Shown here piece by piece: positions 33,972-42,738 of a stretch of DNA of 64,000 nt (positions within the stretch are counted from its first letter, which is position 1; each line of letters starts with the position of its first letter). The stretch lies in assembly GCF_004340465.1 (NCBI RefSeq), contig NZ_SLVV01000011.1, positions 208,031-272,030 of the forward strand. The letters are read 5' to 3'. The DNA is from Mesobacillus foraminis (lineage in GTDB: Bacteria; Bacillota; Bacilli; Bacillales; Cytobacillaceae). The notes below the pieces were generated by a model that saw nothing but the letters and a program-made list of their open reading frames with translations, did not search any database and was not told the origin of the DNA. The translations under genes were made by a program, and so were the position numbers.

Positions 33972-34580
33972 ATGAACGAATTAGATGAGCTTTTAGCAAA
34001 ACTGGAATTGGACCAGAACATTCAGCTGGAGGATATTCCGGGTATCGATTTATATATGGATCAAGTGATTCAGCTGTTTGAAAATAAGTTCAAGGGTACG
34101 AAACGATCGGAAGGCGACAAAATCCTTACGAAGACAATGATCAATAATTATGCAAAAGGCAAGCTGTTCTTTCCTGTGAAAAATAAAAAATACTCTAAGG
34201 AGCACATCATTCTGATTTCATTAATCTACCATCTAAAAGGGGCGCTCTCGATCGGTGACATCAAATCGATACTGGGAGGGATCAATGAAAAAACAGACGA
34301 GGAAAACTTTGATCTTGAGCAGTTTTATAAGAGTTATCTTCATCTTTATGAAAAGGGGGCTGAAGATTTTAAAAGAAACGTTGAGGAAATGGAAAGAGCT
34401 GTTCATGCTGAGCTTTCCGACGCAGAAGGTTATTCCGCAGACCTAAAAAAAGTCATGCTGATTCTGTCCCTTGCCAATATCTCCAATTTATACCGAAGGG
34501 CGGCTGAACAGCTGACAGACAGCCTTCCCGGATTGTCCGGTCAAGAAGACGGGAACACAAAAAAAACCGGCCAGAAATGA
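33972..34580 (+). CDS. DUF1836-domain protein
   Basis: A 202-residue soluble protein. DUF1836 proteins have a MerR-like N-terminal fold; here the segment LTKTMINNYAKGKLFFPVKNKKYSKEH (residues 52-78, given in pieces: TKTMINNYAKGKL then KKYSKEHIILI) matches that pattern. Helical C-terminus. Possible DNA-binding regulator of trhA, inferred from divergence only. Weak ribosome binding site (GAGGCAGGAC). Confidence 0.78.
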   Translation: MNELDELLAKLELDQNIQLEDIPGIDLYMDQVIQLFENKFKGTKRSEGDKILTKTMINNYAKGKLFFPVKNKKYSKEHIILISLIYHLKGALSIGDIKSILGGINEKTDEENFDLEQFYKSYLHLYEKGAEDFKRNVEEMERAVHAELSDAEGYSADLKKVMLILSLANISNLYRRAAEQLTDSLPGLSGQEDGNTKKTGQK

Positions 34581-34596
34581 GCCGGTTTTCGTTTTA
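34563..34596 (+). terminator. Terminator of the DUF1836 gene
   Basis: AAAACCGGC (34563-34571) and GCCGGTTTT (34581-34589), then CGTTTT. The stop codon of the DUF1836 gene lies within the loop. Probably bidirectional, because nagE ends at 34598 on the other strand. Confidence 0.8.
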
Positions 34597-34597
34597 A

Positions 34598-35965
34598 TTA
34601 TAATTTTTTCATTTCGTCTGCGACAAATTCTACCTCTGTGCCAACAATGACCTGGAGATTCGTTTTGCTCATTTTCATGATGCCCTTTGCACCGTGTGTT
34701 TTAAGGGCTCCTTCGTCGACTTTATCCATATCTTTGATTTGCAGACGGAGTCGGGTCGCGCAGTTGTCGATGGTTGTAATATTTTCCTTTCCGCCAAGGT
34801 CATTCATAAATTGTGCAGCCATGCTGGAATATTTATTTTCTCCTTTTACCGCTGTTTCATCTTGTGCTGCCTCAGGGTCATCATCTTCACGGCCGGGTGT
34901 CTTCATATTAAAAGCCCGGATCATTGTATAAAAGATGAAAAAGTAAACAGCACCAAAGATCAGTCCTATGAGCAAAAGAAGCAGAGGTTTTTCAGCAATC
35001 CCAAAGTTCAGCAGGTAATCCATGGCACCTGCAGAAAAAGTGAACCCGTCCCTGATTCCAAGGGCAGTTGTAATCCACATTGACACGCCTGTCAATAATG
35101 CATGGACTCCATACAAGAGCGGCGCGATGAACATAAATGAAAATTCAATTGGTTCCGTGATCCCGGTAAGGAAAGAGGTAAGGGCAAGGCTGGAAAACAT
35201 GCCGGCCACTGCTTTTCGTCTGCCAGGTTTAGCGGCAGCAATCATGGCAAGTGTAGCTGCAGGCAAGCCGAACATCATAATTGGGAAGAAACCAGTCATA
35301 TAAGCGCCGGCTGTCGGGTCGCCTGCAAAGAAACGGGCGATATCCCCGGCCTTTCCAGCATACTCTCCAAATTGAAACCAGAATAGGCTGTTTAGCACAT
35401 GATGCAAACCTAAAGGAATCAGGAGCCGGTTAAATAAGCCAAATAAACCAGCGCCAACCGCCCCGAGGTCGATAAGCCAGTTTCCTAAACTGTCAATTGC
35501 CTCCTGGATTGGCGGCCAGGCAAAGCCTGCAATAAACGCGATGATGACCATCGCCAAAGAAGTTACAATTGGGACAAAACGCCGGCCGCTGAAAAATCCC
35601 AGCCATTCCGGAAGCTTGATATTGTGGAAACGGTTATATAATAAACCTGCAACAATTCCGGCGATAATCCCGCCGAGAACCCCCATGTTAATGTCTTCAT
35701 TTAAAGCCTTTGCCCCTTCTGTCAACACCAGGTACCCAATGGCCCCGGATAAGGCAGCTGCACCATTGCTGTCCTTTGAAAAACCAATGGCGACTCCGAT
35801 GGCAAAGATTAAGGCCAGGTTGGCAAAAACAGCATTACCTGCACTTGCAATAAAGGGGATATCCAATAAATCCGGCTGGCCAAAACGCAGCAATAAGCCT
35901 GCTGCAGGCAGTACGGCTATGGGAAGCATTAACGCTTTGCCAATTCGCTGCAGAAATCCAAGCAT
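34598..35965 (-). CDS. nagE: PTS N-acetylglucosamine-specific EIICB
   Basis: A 455-residue phosphotransferase permease (called nagP in B. subtilis). The EIIC membrane domain covers residues 1-360 (MLPIAVLPAAGLLLRFG, GLHHVLNSLFWFQFGEYAG, LTGITEPIEFSFMF). The EIIB domain at the C-terminus carries the phosphorylated Cys in ITTIDNCATRLRL. No EIIA domain is fused, so it borrows one. ATG at 35965 with AGGAG eight bases upstream. It is divergent from nagA and shares its regulatory region. Confidence 0.93.
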   Translation of the reverse strand: MLGFLQRIGKALMLPIAVLPAAGLLLRFGQPDLLDIPFIASAGNAVFANLALIFAIGVAIGFSKDSNGAAALSGAIGYLVLTEGAKALNEDINMGVLGGIIAGIVAGLLYNRFHNIKLPEWLGFFSGRRFVPIVTSLAMVIIAFIAGFAWPPIQEAIDSLGNWLIDLGAVGAGLFGLFNRLLIPLGLHHVLNSLFWFQFGEYAGKAGDIARFFAGDPTAGAYMTGFFPIMMFGLPAATLAMIAAAKPGRRKAVAGMFSSLALTSFLTGITEPIEFSFMFIAPLLYGVHALLTGVSMWITTALGIRDGFTFSAGAMDYLLNFGIAEKPLLLLLIGLIFGAVYFFIFYTMIRAFNMKTPGREDDDPEAAQDETAVKGENKYSSMAAQFMNDLGGKENITTIDNCATRLRLQIKDMDKVDEGALKTHGAKGIMKMSKTNLQVIVGTEVEFVADEMKKL

Positions 35966-35992
35966 AATAATCACTCCTAATTTTATAAAAGA

Positions 35993-36006
35993 TGAAAGCG
36001 TATACC
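35993..36006 (-). promoter_or_regulatory. cre-like site near nagE
   Basis: TGAAAGCGTATACC matches the CcpA consensus at 12 of 14 positions. It is 28 bp upstream of the nagE start codon. Confidence 0.45.
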
Positions 36007-36037
36007 TACAGTTTCAAATCTTATCAGCTATATGTTT

Positions 36038-36051
36038 AGTTGTCTATACCA
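36038..36051 (-). promoter_or_regulatory. NagR operator (dre) on the nagE side
   Basis: AGTTGTCTATACCA, the exact reverse complement of the site at 36141-36154. This is the form known for NagR/YvoA (GntR/HutC family) operators of B. subtilis. Confidence 0.75.
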
Positions 36052-36140
36052 TTTTCAAAACTTATTTAGTAATTTTTTTAAAAAACGAGCATGTTATAAT
36101 TATAATCGTTACTGAAGGGAATGCATTTGTGTTAATCTAC

Positions 36141-36154
36141 TGGTATAGACAACT
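36141..36154 (+). promoter_or_regulatory. NagR operator (dre) on the nagA side
   Basis: TGGTATAGACAACT, located 30-45 bp downstream of a TATAAT -10 candidate (36095-36100), so NagR bound here could block elongation. Confidence 0.75.
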
Positions 36155-36204
36155 GTACTTCGTAGGTGATATTATGTAATCGACTGAAAAGGGAGGAAAG
36201 ACGG

Positions 36205-37410
36205 ATGAATAACCAAAACCCTACTAGAATGTTGCTCAAAAACATCCAAATATATGCTGAGAATATGATTATTGAAAATGGGTTTATTAAAATAGAAGGC
36301 GAAAAAATAGTGGAACTTGGGGAGATGGCTCAACTTCGAAATGGCGAAACCTATCTGGAAGTTGACATCCCACCCGCTCATAAAGCGATACCAGGCTTGA
36401 TTGATGTCCATATACATGGAGTTGCCGGTGCCGACACGATGGATGCCACTCCGGAAGCTCTTGAAACAATGGCGAAAGCGCTCCCTTGCGAAGGAACAAC
36501 CAGCTTCCTGGCAACGACGATCACACAAGGGAAAACGGAAATCGAAAAGGCTCTGGAGAATGCGGCCGAATATATCAATCATTCGCAGGCCTCCGGAAAA
36601 GCGGAGATACTTGGAGTCCATCTGGAGGGCCCATTTGTCAATGAAAAAAGGGCCGGGGCGCAGCCTGTTGAGCATATGGTGAAGCCAGACACGGACTTAT
36701 TTAATAAGTGGCAGGAGCTCTCGCAAAAAAATATCAAGCTAGTGACCCTGGCGCCTGAAATCCCGGGGGGACTGGAATTAGTGAAGCATCTTCGCGACAG
36801 TGGAGTTGTTGCTTCGATCGGACATTCCGATGCCTCTTTTGAGGAAGTAAAGGAGGCAGCCGAAGCAGGTGCAACTCAGGTAACCCATCTTTATAACCAG
36901 ATGAGAGGGTTCCATCACCGTGAGCCAGGAGTAGTCGGGGCAGCCTTCCTGCTGGATGAATTAATGGCGGAAATCATTGTAGACGGTATCCATACAAGGC
37001 CGGAAGCGGTGAAGGTAGCCTTCAAACAGAAGGGGTCTGAAGGGTTAATCCTCATTACAGATTCTATGCGGGCAAAATGCCTCAAGAATGGGGTATATGA
37101 TCTGGGCGGCCAGGATGTAACGGTTGAGGATGGAAAAGCCGTTCTTAGAGATGGGACCCTGGCAGGGAGTATTTTAAAGCTGGGCGATGGGGTAAAGAAC
37201 ATCATGGCGTATACAGGCTGCGGGCTGGAAGAAGCAATTGAAATGACTTCGGGGAATCCGGCGAAGCAGCTGAATGTGTATGACCGAAAAGGGAGCATTG
37301 CACCCGGGAAAGATGGAGATCTCGTCATCCTTGATGAAGAGCACAATATTTACCTTACGCTTTGTAAAGGGAAAATCGCTTATAGAAAGGCAGGAGAGAA
37401 CGCCAGATGA
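36205..37410 (+). CDS. nagA: N-acetylglucosamine-6-phosphate deacetylase
   Basis: A 401-residue amidohydrolase that removes acetate from GlcNAc-6-phosphate. The metal-site motifs are in order: GLIDVHIHG, GVHLEGPFVN, ASIGHSDASFEE, THLYNQM and ITDSM. Start ATG at 36205 with GGGAGG upstream; a TTG-type frame back to 36166 is unsupported. Its stop overlaps the nagB start as ATGA. Confidence 0.96.
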   Translation: MNNQNPTRMLLKNIQIYAENMIIENGFIKIEGEKIVELGEMAQLRNGETYLEVDIPPAHKAIPGLIDVHIHGVAGADTMDATPEALETMAKALPCEGTTSFLATTITQGKTEIEKALENAAEYINHSQASGKAEILGVHLEGPFVNEKRAGAQPVEHMVKPDTDLFNKWQELSQKNIKLVTLAPEIPGGLELVKHLRDSGVVASIGHSDASFEEVKEAAEAGATQVTHLYNQMRGFHHREPGVVGAAFLLDELMAEIIVDGIHTRPEAVKVAFKQKGSEGLILITDSMRAKCLKNGVYDLGGQDVTVEDGKAVLRDGTLAGSILKLGDGVKNIMAYTGCGLEEAIEMTSGNPAKQLNVYDRKGSIAPGKDGDLVILDEEHNIYLTLCKGKIAYRKAGENAR

Positions 37411-38135
37411 ATATAAAGATTGTAAAAGATTATCAGGAAATGAGCAGGAAAGCAGCAGAGTATATTGCTGAAAAAGTTCAGAGGTTTCCCTTCATTAAAT
37501 TGGGTCTTGCCACCGGCGGCACCCCTGAGGGAACTTACAAAAAGTTGATTGAGAACCATCGGAACTCCAGGACATCTTATCGCGATGTGACCACTTTCAA
37601 TCTGGATGAATATATTGGACTTTCGGGAAATCATCCAAACAGTTACCGTTTTTATATGAAGGATCACCTTTTCGATCACATTAATATTGTACCCGCCAAC
37701 ACCCACATTCCAAAAGGCGATGCAGGCGACAGCGAGGAAGAATGCGAAAGGTATGAAAAGCTTCTTGCCGAAAATGGAGGAATCGATCTGCAAATTCTGG
37801 GAATCGGAAAAAATGGGCATATAGGCTTTAATGAGCCTGGCACTTCTTTTCAGTCAAAAACTCATGTCGTCCCCCTGACTTCATCGACAAGGGAAGCAAA
37901 TGCTCGTTATTTCAACAGTATGGAAGAGGTTCCGTCTCATGCAATTACAATGGGCATCGGAACGATTATGAAAAGCAGGGAAATTCTTTTGCTTGTCTCA
38001 GGAGAGGCTAAAAAAGATGCTTTTACAAAACTGATGAATAGCGAGCCGGATGAAAGCTTTCCGGCATCGGTTTTATTGCGGCATCCCAATGTAACGATCA
38101 TTGCAGATGAAGCAGCGGCCTCAGGGTTAAAATAA
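37407..38135 (+). CDS. nagB: Glucosamine-6-phosphate deaminase
   Basis: A 242-residue enzyme that converts glucosamine-6-phosphate to fructose-6-phosphate and ammonia. Motifs: LATGGTPEGTYKKLIE, TFNLDEYIGL and the catalytic GIGKNGHIGFNEPG. Length matches the short Bacillus NagB. Translationally coupled to nagA. Confidence 0.97.
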   Translation: MNIKIVKDYQEMSRKAAEYIAEKVQRFPFIKLGLATGGTPEGTYKKLIENHRNSRTSYRDVTTFNLDEYIGLSGNHPNSYRFYMKDHLFDHINIVPANTHIPKGDAGDSEEECERYEKLLAENGGIDLQILGIGKNGHIGFNEPGTSFQSKTHVVPLTSSTREANARYFNSMEEVPSHAITMGIGTIMKSREILLLVSGEAKKDAFTKLMNSEPDESFPASVLLRHPNVTIIADEAAASGLK

Positions 38136-38225
38136 TGATTTTACTCATAGGACTTCCGGGATGTTTGCTATAATAAGTGTAGTTTATTTCCTAAAGAGAC
38201 CCCTTAAAAGAGGAGCCGTTTTATC

Positions 38226-38948
38226 ATGATCAATAAGAACTCCCCGATTCCAATCTATTATCAACTGGAAGAAGCAATAAAAGACAGGATTGAAAAGGGA
38301 GAGCTTAAACCAGGTGAAGCTCTCCCTTCTGAAAGAGAGTATGCGGAAATGTATAACATCAGCAGGATGACGGTCAGGCAAGCCATTACACAGCTGGTAA
38401 ACAGCGGTTATATTTACAGGCTTCAGGGGAAAGGAACTTTTGTTGCGGAAAGGAAAATTGAGCAGCCTCTCACCGGCTTGACCAGTTTTACCGAAGATAT
38501 GGAAGCAAGAGGATTAACCCCCGCCAGCCAGTTTATCAGCTTCAGCATTATCCCCGCCAGTCAGGCGATTGCTTCGCAGCTTTCCATCCAGGAATACGGG
38601 CCTGTCTACGAAATGAAGAGAGTGCGTCTGGCTGACGATGTCCCCATGGCTTTAGAAACAACCTATATATCTGCCAATCTTGTTAAAGGTTTGACGGAAG
38701 AAATCGCCAGCCGTTCTTTCTATGCCTATATCGAAGAACATCTAAAGCTGAAGATCGGCCATGCATCCCAGCAAATCGAGGCAGCTTCCGCAGACTCTGC
38801 CGAAGCACTGCATTTAAAGATAAAAAAAGGCTCGCCTATCTTATTGATTCAAAGGAACACTTTCTTAGAAGGGGATGTGCCGCTCGAAGTCGTTAAATCT
38901 GTCTATCGGGCCGACCGCTATAAATTTATGATTAATATGAAACGCTAG
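38226..38948 (+). CDS. nagR: GntR/HutC-family repressor NagR
   Basis: A 240-residue repressor of GlcNAc use (YvoA in B. subtilis). The winged helix is at residues 10-75 (LPSEREYAEMYNISRMTVRQ, LQGKGTFVAE) and the UTRA effector domain follows (FTEDMEARGLTPAS). It is known to sense phosphorylated amino sugars. Two matching operators lie between nagE and nagA. A TATAAT at about 38171-38176 suggests that it may also have its own promoter. Confidence 0.94.
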   Translation: MINKNSPIPIYYQLEEAIKDRIEKGELKPGEALPSEREYAEMYNISRMTVRQAITQLVNSGYIYRLQGKGTFVAERKIEQPLTGLTSFTEDMEARGLTPASQFISFSIIPASQAIASQLSIQEYGPVYEMKRVRLADDVPMALETTYISANLVKGLTEEIASRSFYAYIEEHLKLKIGHASQQIEAASADSAEALHLKIKKGSPILLIQRNTFLEGDVPLEVVKSVYRADRYKFMINMKR

Positions 38949-38987
38949 GCCACTGCGTTCTTCCCACAATAAGTAAAGGGGCTTGCC

Positions 38988-39734
38988 ATGATCCATTCAT
39001 ACTTTCATCAATTAAAAGAACTGCTGGATATTGTAGAAGAAAAAGAAAAAACTGCGATTGGAGAAGCTTCCTTAAAAATCTCTGATTGTATTCAATCGGG
39101 CGGAATCATCCATGTATTTGGATGCGGACATTCTCATCTGCTGGGTGAAGAGCTCTTTTACAGGGCCGGGGGACTGGTACCTGTGAGTCCTTTATTTGTA
39201 GAGGATTTGATGCTGCATAAAGGAGCGCTAAGGTCTTCAAGGCTTGAGCAGGAAAATAATTATGCCGACAGTTTTATGAAGGATGCCGACATTCGCCCGG
39301 AGGATGTAGTCATTGTTGCCTCAAACTCCGGCAGGAACCCCGTTCCCATTGATGCAGCTTTACTGTCGAAGGAAAAGGGTGCCTTTGTCATTGGAGTTAC
39401 TTCATTGGACTATGTCGGCAAACAATCATCCAGGCACAAGGATGGCCTTTTTTTATACGAAGCCGTTGATTTGGCCATTAACAACCATATTCCTGCGGGG
39501 GATGCGCTGATGACAGATGAAAGAGTCGATGTCTCATTTGGACCGGGTTCAACCATCATTGGCGTTTCGATTGTCAATGCAATCATGGCGGAAACCGTGA
39601 AGCTTCTGGCAGACCGCAAGATTGACCCTCCCATTTTCAAAAGCGGGAACATGGATGGGGCAGAAGAACACAACCGCAGGCTCATTCAGAAATACCAGAA
39701 CCGGATTCCACTTCTGGGGTCTGACCCCCTTTAG
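38988..39734 (+). CDS. SIS-domain protein (UPF0309-like)
   Basis: A 248-residue phosphosugar-binding protein. The SIS core shows HVFGCGHSHLLGEELFYRAGG in two parts and VIVASNSGRNPVPID. Such proteins bind or isomerise sugar phosphates; position at the end of the nag cluster suggests an amino-sugar phosphate. AAAGGGG precedes the ATG. The last residues (LLGSDPL and the TAG stop) are encoded by a partial copy of the dispersed repeat. Confidence 0.85.
   Translation: MIHSYFHQLKELLDIVEEKEKTAIGEASLKISDCIQSGGIIHVFGCGHSHLLGEELFYRAGGLVPVSPLFVEDLMLHKGALRSSRLEQENNYADSFMKDADIRPEDVVIVASNSGRNPVPIDAALLSKEKGAFVIGVTSLDYVGKQSSRHKDGLFLYEAVDLAINNHIPAGDALMTDERVDVSFGPGSTIIGVSIVNAIMAETVKLLADRKIDPPIFKSGNMDGAEEHNRRLIQKYQNRIPLLGSDPL
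39716..39734. repeat. Partial palindromic repeat at the end of a gene
   Basis: GGGGTCTGACCCCCTTTAG. It contains the family core and supplies the last codons and the stop codon of the SIS-domain gene. Confidence 0.7.
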
Positions 39735-39784
39735 CGGTTTAATGTAATGGGGTATGCTGGAGGTCCTGCAAAAGGATGGAGTTT

Positions 39785-40015
39785 ATGTATTTAACAGTAA
39801 AGGAAACAGCACAGTATTTGTCACTGCCGGAACAGCAGGTTGTCAGCCTGGTCAGGCAGAACCGAATCCGGGCAATCCATGATGGTGAACAATACCTTAT
39901 CTATAAGGAACAATTTAATGCCCACCTCAAACAAGTGGAAAAGTATAAGAAGCTGATTGAAGAAGTGCTGAGTGAACCAATCCCCGAAGATATAGACGTG
40001 AAGGATGAGGACTAG
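39785..40015 (+). CDS. Excisionase-family helix-turn-helix protein
   Basis: A 76-residue protein with an HTH_17/excisionase-type domain: MYLTVKETAQYLSLPEQQVV, then RIRAIHDGEQYLIYKEQF. The acidic C-terminus ends DIDVKDED. The ATG at 39785 is better placed behind AAAGGATGGAG than the ATG at 39776. No phage genes are nearby, so it is more likely a small chromosomal DNA-binding protein than a phage excisionase. Confidence 0.75.
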   Translation: MYLTVKETAQYLSLPEQQVVSLVRQNRIRAIHDGEQYLIYKEQFNAHLKQVEKYKKLIEEVLSEPIPEDIDVKDED

Positions 40016-40032
40016 CTCATAAGGTGTAAAAC

Positions 40033-40063
40033 AAAAACCCATTCCGGCACGGAATGGGTTTTT
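40033..40063 (+). terminator. Terminator after the HTH gene
   Basis: AAAAACCCATTCC and GGAATGGGTTTTT around a 5-base loop. Confidence 0.85.
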
Positions 40064-40135
40064 CATTTCGTTCAGTCTCTTCACTGACGCTAAAAATGGT
40101 GGAAAGTTCGAAACATATAGAGCAGGAACTAGATC

Positions 40136-41788
40136 TTAACGGTCTTTTCCCCGCTTGTGGTTGTTGCTCATCGGCAATTCAACCAATACTTCTGTTCCCT
40201 GATTTGCAAGGCTGTTGAACCTGATATCCCCATTATGGGATTGAACTATTTTAAAGGAGACAGTAAGGCCAAGCCCCGTGCCTTTTTCCTTTGAGGAATA
40301 AAATGGTTCTCCAAGCCTTTTGAGGAATTCGTCCGATATGCCGCATCCATTGTCTTTTACTTTTACAACCACACTTTCTTCATTTGACAGCTCAATTGAA
40401 ATTAAGACAGTATCCCCGCTGGCAGAGGCTTCAATCGCGTTCTTTATCAGATTGATGAATAATTGCTTGAGCTGGTTCGGCTCACATTCAATTTCAAGCT
40501 TTTTGTCCAGAAACTCAAAGTCAATTTGGATATTGTGAAGGCTTGCCTCTGTTTTTAACAGGGAAATTACATCGTACAGAATCGTTTGGATATCAGCCTT
40601 TTTATATTGAAGCCGCTGTGGTTTTGCCAATAGGAGGAGTTCCCCGACAATATGGTTGATCCTGTTTAGTTCATCGAGCATGATCTGGTAGTAGCTTTGA
40701 TGCTTTTCATCCTCCATTTTTAAAAGCTGGACAAAGCCCTTGAGCGAGGTGAGGGGATTCCGGATTTCATGGGCAACACTTGCGGAAAGCTCCCCGACTA
40801 CAGAAAGTTTCTCTGTTCTTCTCAGGCGTTCTTCGGTTTCCCTGATCTGGGTAATATCTTTCGCATACCCGACAATCCCGGCAATTTTGCCATTGATGAT
40901 CATGGGCACGGACGCACAATTCAGGACAATTTTATTCCCGGCTTTATTGGTAACCTCCAGCTCAAAAGTCTTGGGCTGCTTTTCGGAGATGACCGAGGAA
41001 ATGATGTTCGAAATTTCTGTCCTGCTCCTGCGAGGCAGTATATCTTTAATATGCTGTCCGATGGTTTCCTCCACGCTAAACCCTGTTATATTTTCATACT
41101 GGGGATTTAGATTGGTAATGAATCCATCGATATCAATCATGTAAACAATGTCCGGGTTATATTCAAACAGCGATTTGTAGCGTTGTTCGCTTTCCTCCAG
41201 GAGGTTCTTGACATGCTTTTGGTCGGTAATATCCCTGCCGATTACCACAAGTCCCTTTCTGCCCCCATCCGGGTGGAAGAGCGGGACCTTCAATGTATCA
41301 AAGGTTTTAGTTGAGCCATCCGGAATTAATACTTCTTCCTCAATCCGGGAAATGACCCCCTTTTGCCAGGTTTCCTCATCCGAAATCTCACAGTATCTCA
41401 GAGCATCTCCGTAAAATTCCGTATACTCCGCAAGCTCTGAATCCTTTTTCCCGCGATAGTCGACATTTTCAAGCTGGAACAGTTTAAGTCCAAATTTATT
41501 GGCTTCGATCCATCTACCATCGCCATCCTTGAAGTTCACAAAGTCCACCATGGAATTGATCAAGGTGGATAAGCGCTTTTCCTCCTCTTTGGCTGTATCA
41601 AGCTCCTCTGACTTCATTACGTAAAAGAAAAAGAAACAGCCCGTTACAACCACATAGAAAGCCTCTTTGCCATGGTTGAATAGATTGTAATAGGAGGGGG
41701 AAATAAATTCTTCAATTAGATAATTTGTCCCAAATATCCATAAAAAACTAACAAACACGAAGGTCAGCAGCGATTTCAGTTTTTTCAT
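40136..41788 (-). CDS. PAS-domain sensor histidine kinase, sporulation-kinase type
   Basis: A 550-residue kinase. Two N-terminal membrane segments (TFVFVSFLWIFGTNYLI and AFYVVVTGCFFFFYVM), then two PAS domains (about 75-195 and 205-325), the His box VAHEIRNPLTSLKGFVQLL and the ATPase motifs NLIKNAIEAS, VKDNGCGI and GTGLGL. No response regulator is next to it. Orphan kinases of this layout (KinA-KinE of B. subtilis) feed the Spo0F phosphorelay; that target is inferred. Confidence 0.88.
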   Translation of the reverse strand: MKKLKSLLTFVFVSFLWIFGTNYLIEEFISPSYYNLFNHGKEAFYVVVTGCFFFFYVMKSEELDTAKEEEKRLSTLINSMVDFVNFKDGDGRWIEANKFGLKLFQLENVDYRGKKDSELAEYTEFYGDALRYCEISDEETWQKGVISRIEEEVLIPDGSTKTFDTLKVPLFHPDGGRKGLVVIGRDITDQKHVKNLLEESEQRYKSLFEYNPDIVYMIDIDGFITNLNPQYENITGFSVEETIGQHIKDILPRRSRTEISNIISSVISEKQPKTFELEVTNKAGNKIVLNCASVPMIINGKIAGIVGYAKDITQIRETEERLRRTEKLSVVGELSASVAHEIRNPLTSLKGFVQLLKMEDEKHQSYYQIMLDELNRINHIVGELLLLAKPQRLQYKKADIQTILYDVISLLKTEASLHNIQIDFEFLDKKLEIECEPNQLKQLFINLIKNAIEASASGDTVLISIELSNEESVVVKVKDNGCGISDEFLKRLGEPFYSSKEKGTGLGLTVSFKIVQSHNGDIRFNSLANQGTEVLVELPMSNNHKRGKDR

Positions 41789-41931
41789 ATAGTTAATGGC
41801 TCCGTTCCCTATATACTCTATAAAACAGGGGACATTCCCCTGAAGTTCTCTATTATTCCAAGTAATAATAGTAGCATAGTTTAACAGGGAGTTGATAGAA
41901 AAAAACTGGAAAAGCCATGTAAAATGAAGAA

Positions 41932-41958
41932 GGTCCTCTCAGCTGCGAAAAGAGGACC
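41932..41958 (-). terminator. Hairpin after the coiled-coil gene
   Basis: GGTCCTCT and AGAGGACC, 10 bp beyond the stop codon of the minus-strand coiled-coil gene; the following T-run is weak. Confidence 0.5.
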
Positions 41959-41968
41959 AACCCCGCTT

Positions 41969-42451
41969 TTAAAATCCGTCTTCCGCGGTGAATGGGATAT
42001 TCAGCCGGTTCTCTACTGTCCGGAGGCGCTGGTTGAGACGGTTTAGCCTGCGGGTGGTTCTGACATCGTTTTGATTCAGCCTGTTTACTTCCTGGTTCAG
42101 TCGGTTGATTTCTCTATTAAGGCGGGCAGTCTCCTGATTTTGCCTTCTATTTTCCTGGCTCAGCCGGTTTAATTCCTGTGTCTGTTCCCGGTTCTGCCTC
42201 TCAAGGGCAGCGATTCGCCTCTCAAGGGCAGGCTGTCTGGACAGTTCATTTTCTTCTTCAGCATCAAAGGTATTTTCAATATAAGAGGCTGGATGATTGT
42301 ACGGATCAAAATAGTTCAGGTTATATTGCTGCTGATAAAAAGGGTCTATCCCAAACTGCATGGTTTCCGGTGTCTGCTGCCTCGCGTATGGATGGGTTTC
42401 CATTAAAGGGTGGCCTTGCTGGAGGCCAGGATAAAATCCATAATGATTCAT
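41969..42451 (-). CDS. Coiled-coil protein with Tyr/Gln/Asn/Pro-rich head
   Basis: A 160-residue protein of unknown family. Residues 1-60 are rich in Tyr, Gln, Pro, His and Asn ([11 protein letters not shown]). Residues 75-150 are a coiled coil with 7-residue repeats of the form [13 protein letters not shown]. No signal peptide. Tyr- and Asn-rich heads of this sort are common in spore coat proteins, and a CATA-N3-TA element upstream fits a late sporulation promoter, but both points are weak. AAAGGAGAG precedes the ATG. Confidence 0.7.
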   Translation of the reverse strand: MNHYGFYPGLQQGHPLMETHPYARQQTPETMQFGIDPFYQQQYNLNYFDPYNHPASYIENTFDAEEENELSRQPALERRIAALERQNREQTQELNRLSQENRRQNQETARLNREINRLNQEVNRLNQNDVRTTRRLNRLNQRLRTVENRLNIPFTAEDGF

Positions 42452-42489
42452 TGGGGCATCTCTCCTTTTGGTGGCGGTAAATACCCTAA

Positions 42490-42498
42490 TACATTATG
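42490..42498 (-). promoter_or_regulatory. SigE/SigK-like -10 element
   Basis: CATAATGTA on the minus strand fits CATANNNTA. It lies about 40 bp before the coiled-coil gene. No clear -35 element supports it, so this is tentative. Confidence 0.3.
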
Positions 42499-42637
42499 TG
42501 GGTGAATGTGGAATGACAGGGCGATAGCCCATGTATATATAACTATGGAAAAGGCAGCTTAGTGCCGGCCTGTCCCAAAGTATAGAAGTGAATAGTATAT
42601 TGATAAAATAGTTTGACAAGTTTTTTTATAGGATTTA

Positions 42638-42666
42638 TTGCATACACATGCAAAGCAAGATATAAT
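42638..42666 (+). promoter_or_regulatory. SigA promoter of the amino-acid ABC operon
   Basis: TTGCAT (42638-42643), a 17-bp spacer and TATAAT (42661-42666). Confidence 0.75.
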
Positions 42667-42738
42667 AAACCACATAATAATATAGAAAATTTGGAAGATT
42701 GTCCTTTTTTAGAATAAGAGAATCAAGGGGGAAATGTT

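Noticed and set aside
33830..34021. N-terminal extension of trhA
   Set aside because: The conserved protein begins at the ATG at 33829, which has AAAGGAG upstream; the extension overlaps the DUF1836 start.
39785..40015. Phage excisionase and hence an integrated element
   Set aside because: No integrase, phage structural genes or attachment repeats are present around it.
42660..42720. CodY box before the amino-acid transporter
   Set aside because: Only half of the AATTTTCWGAAAATT consensus is matched (AGAAAATT), too little to call.
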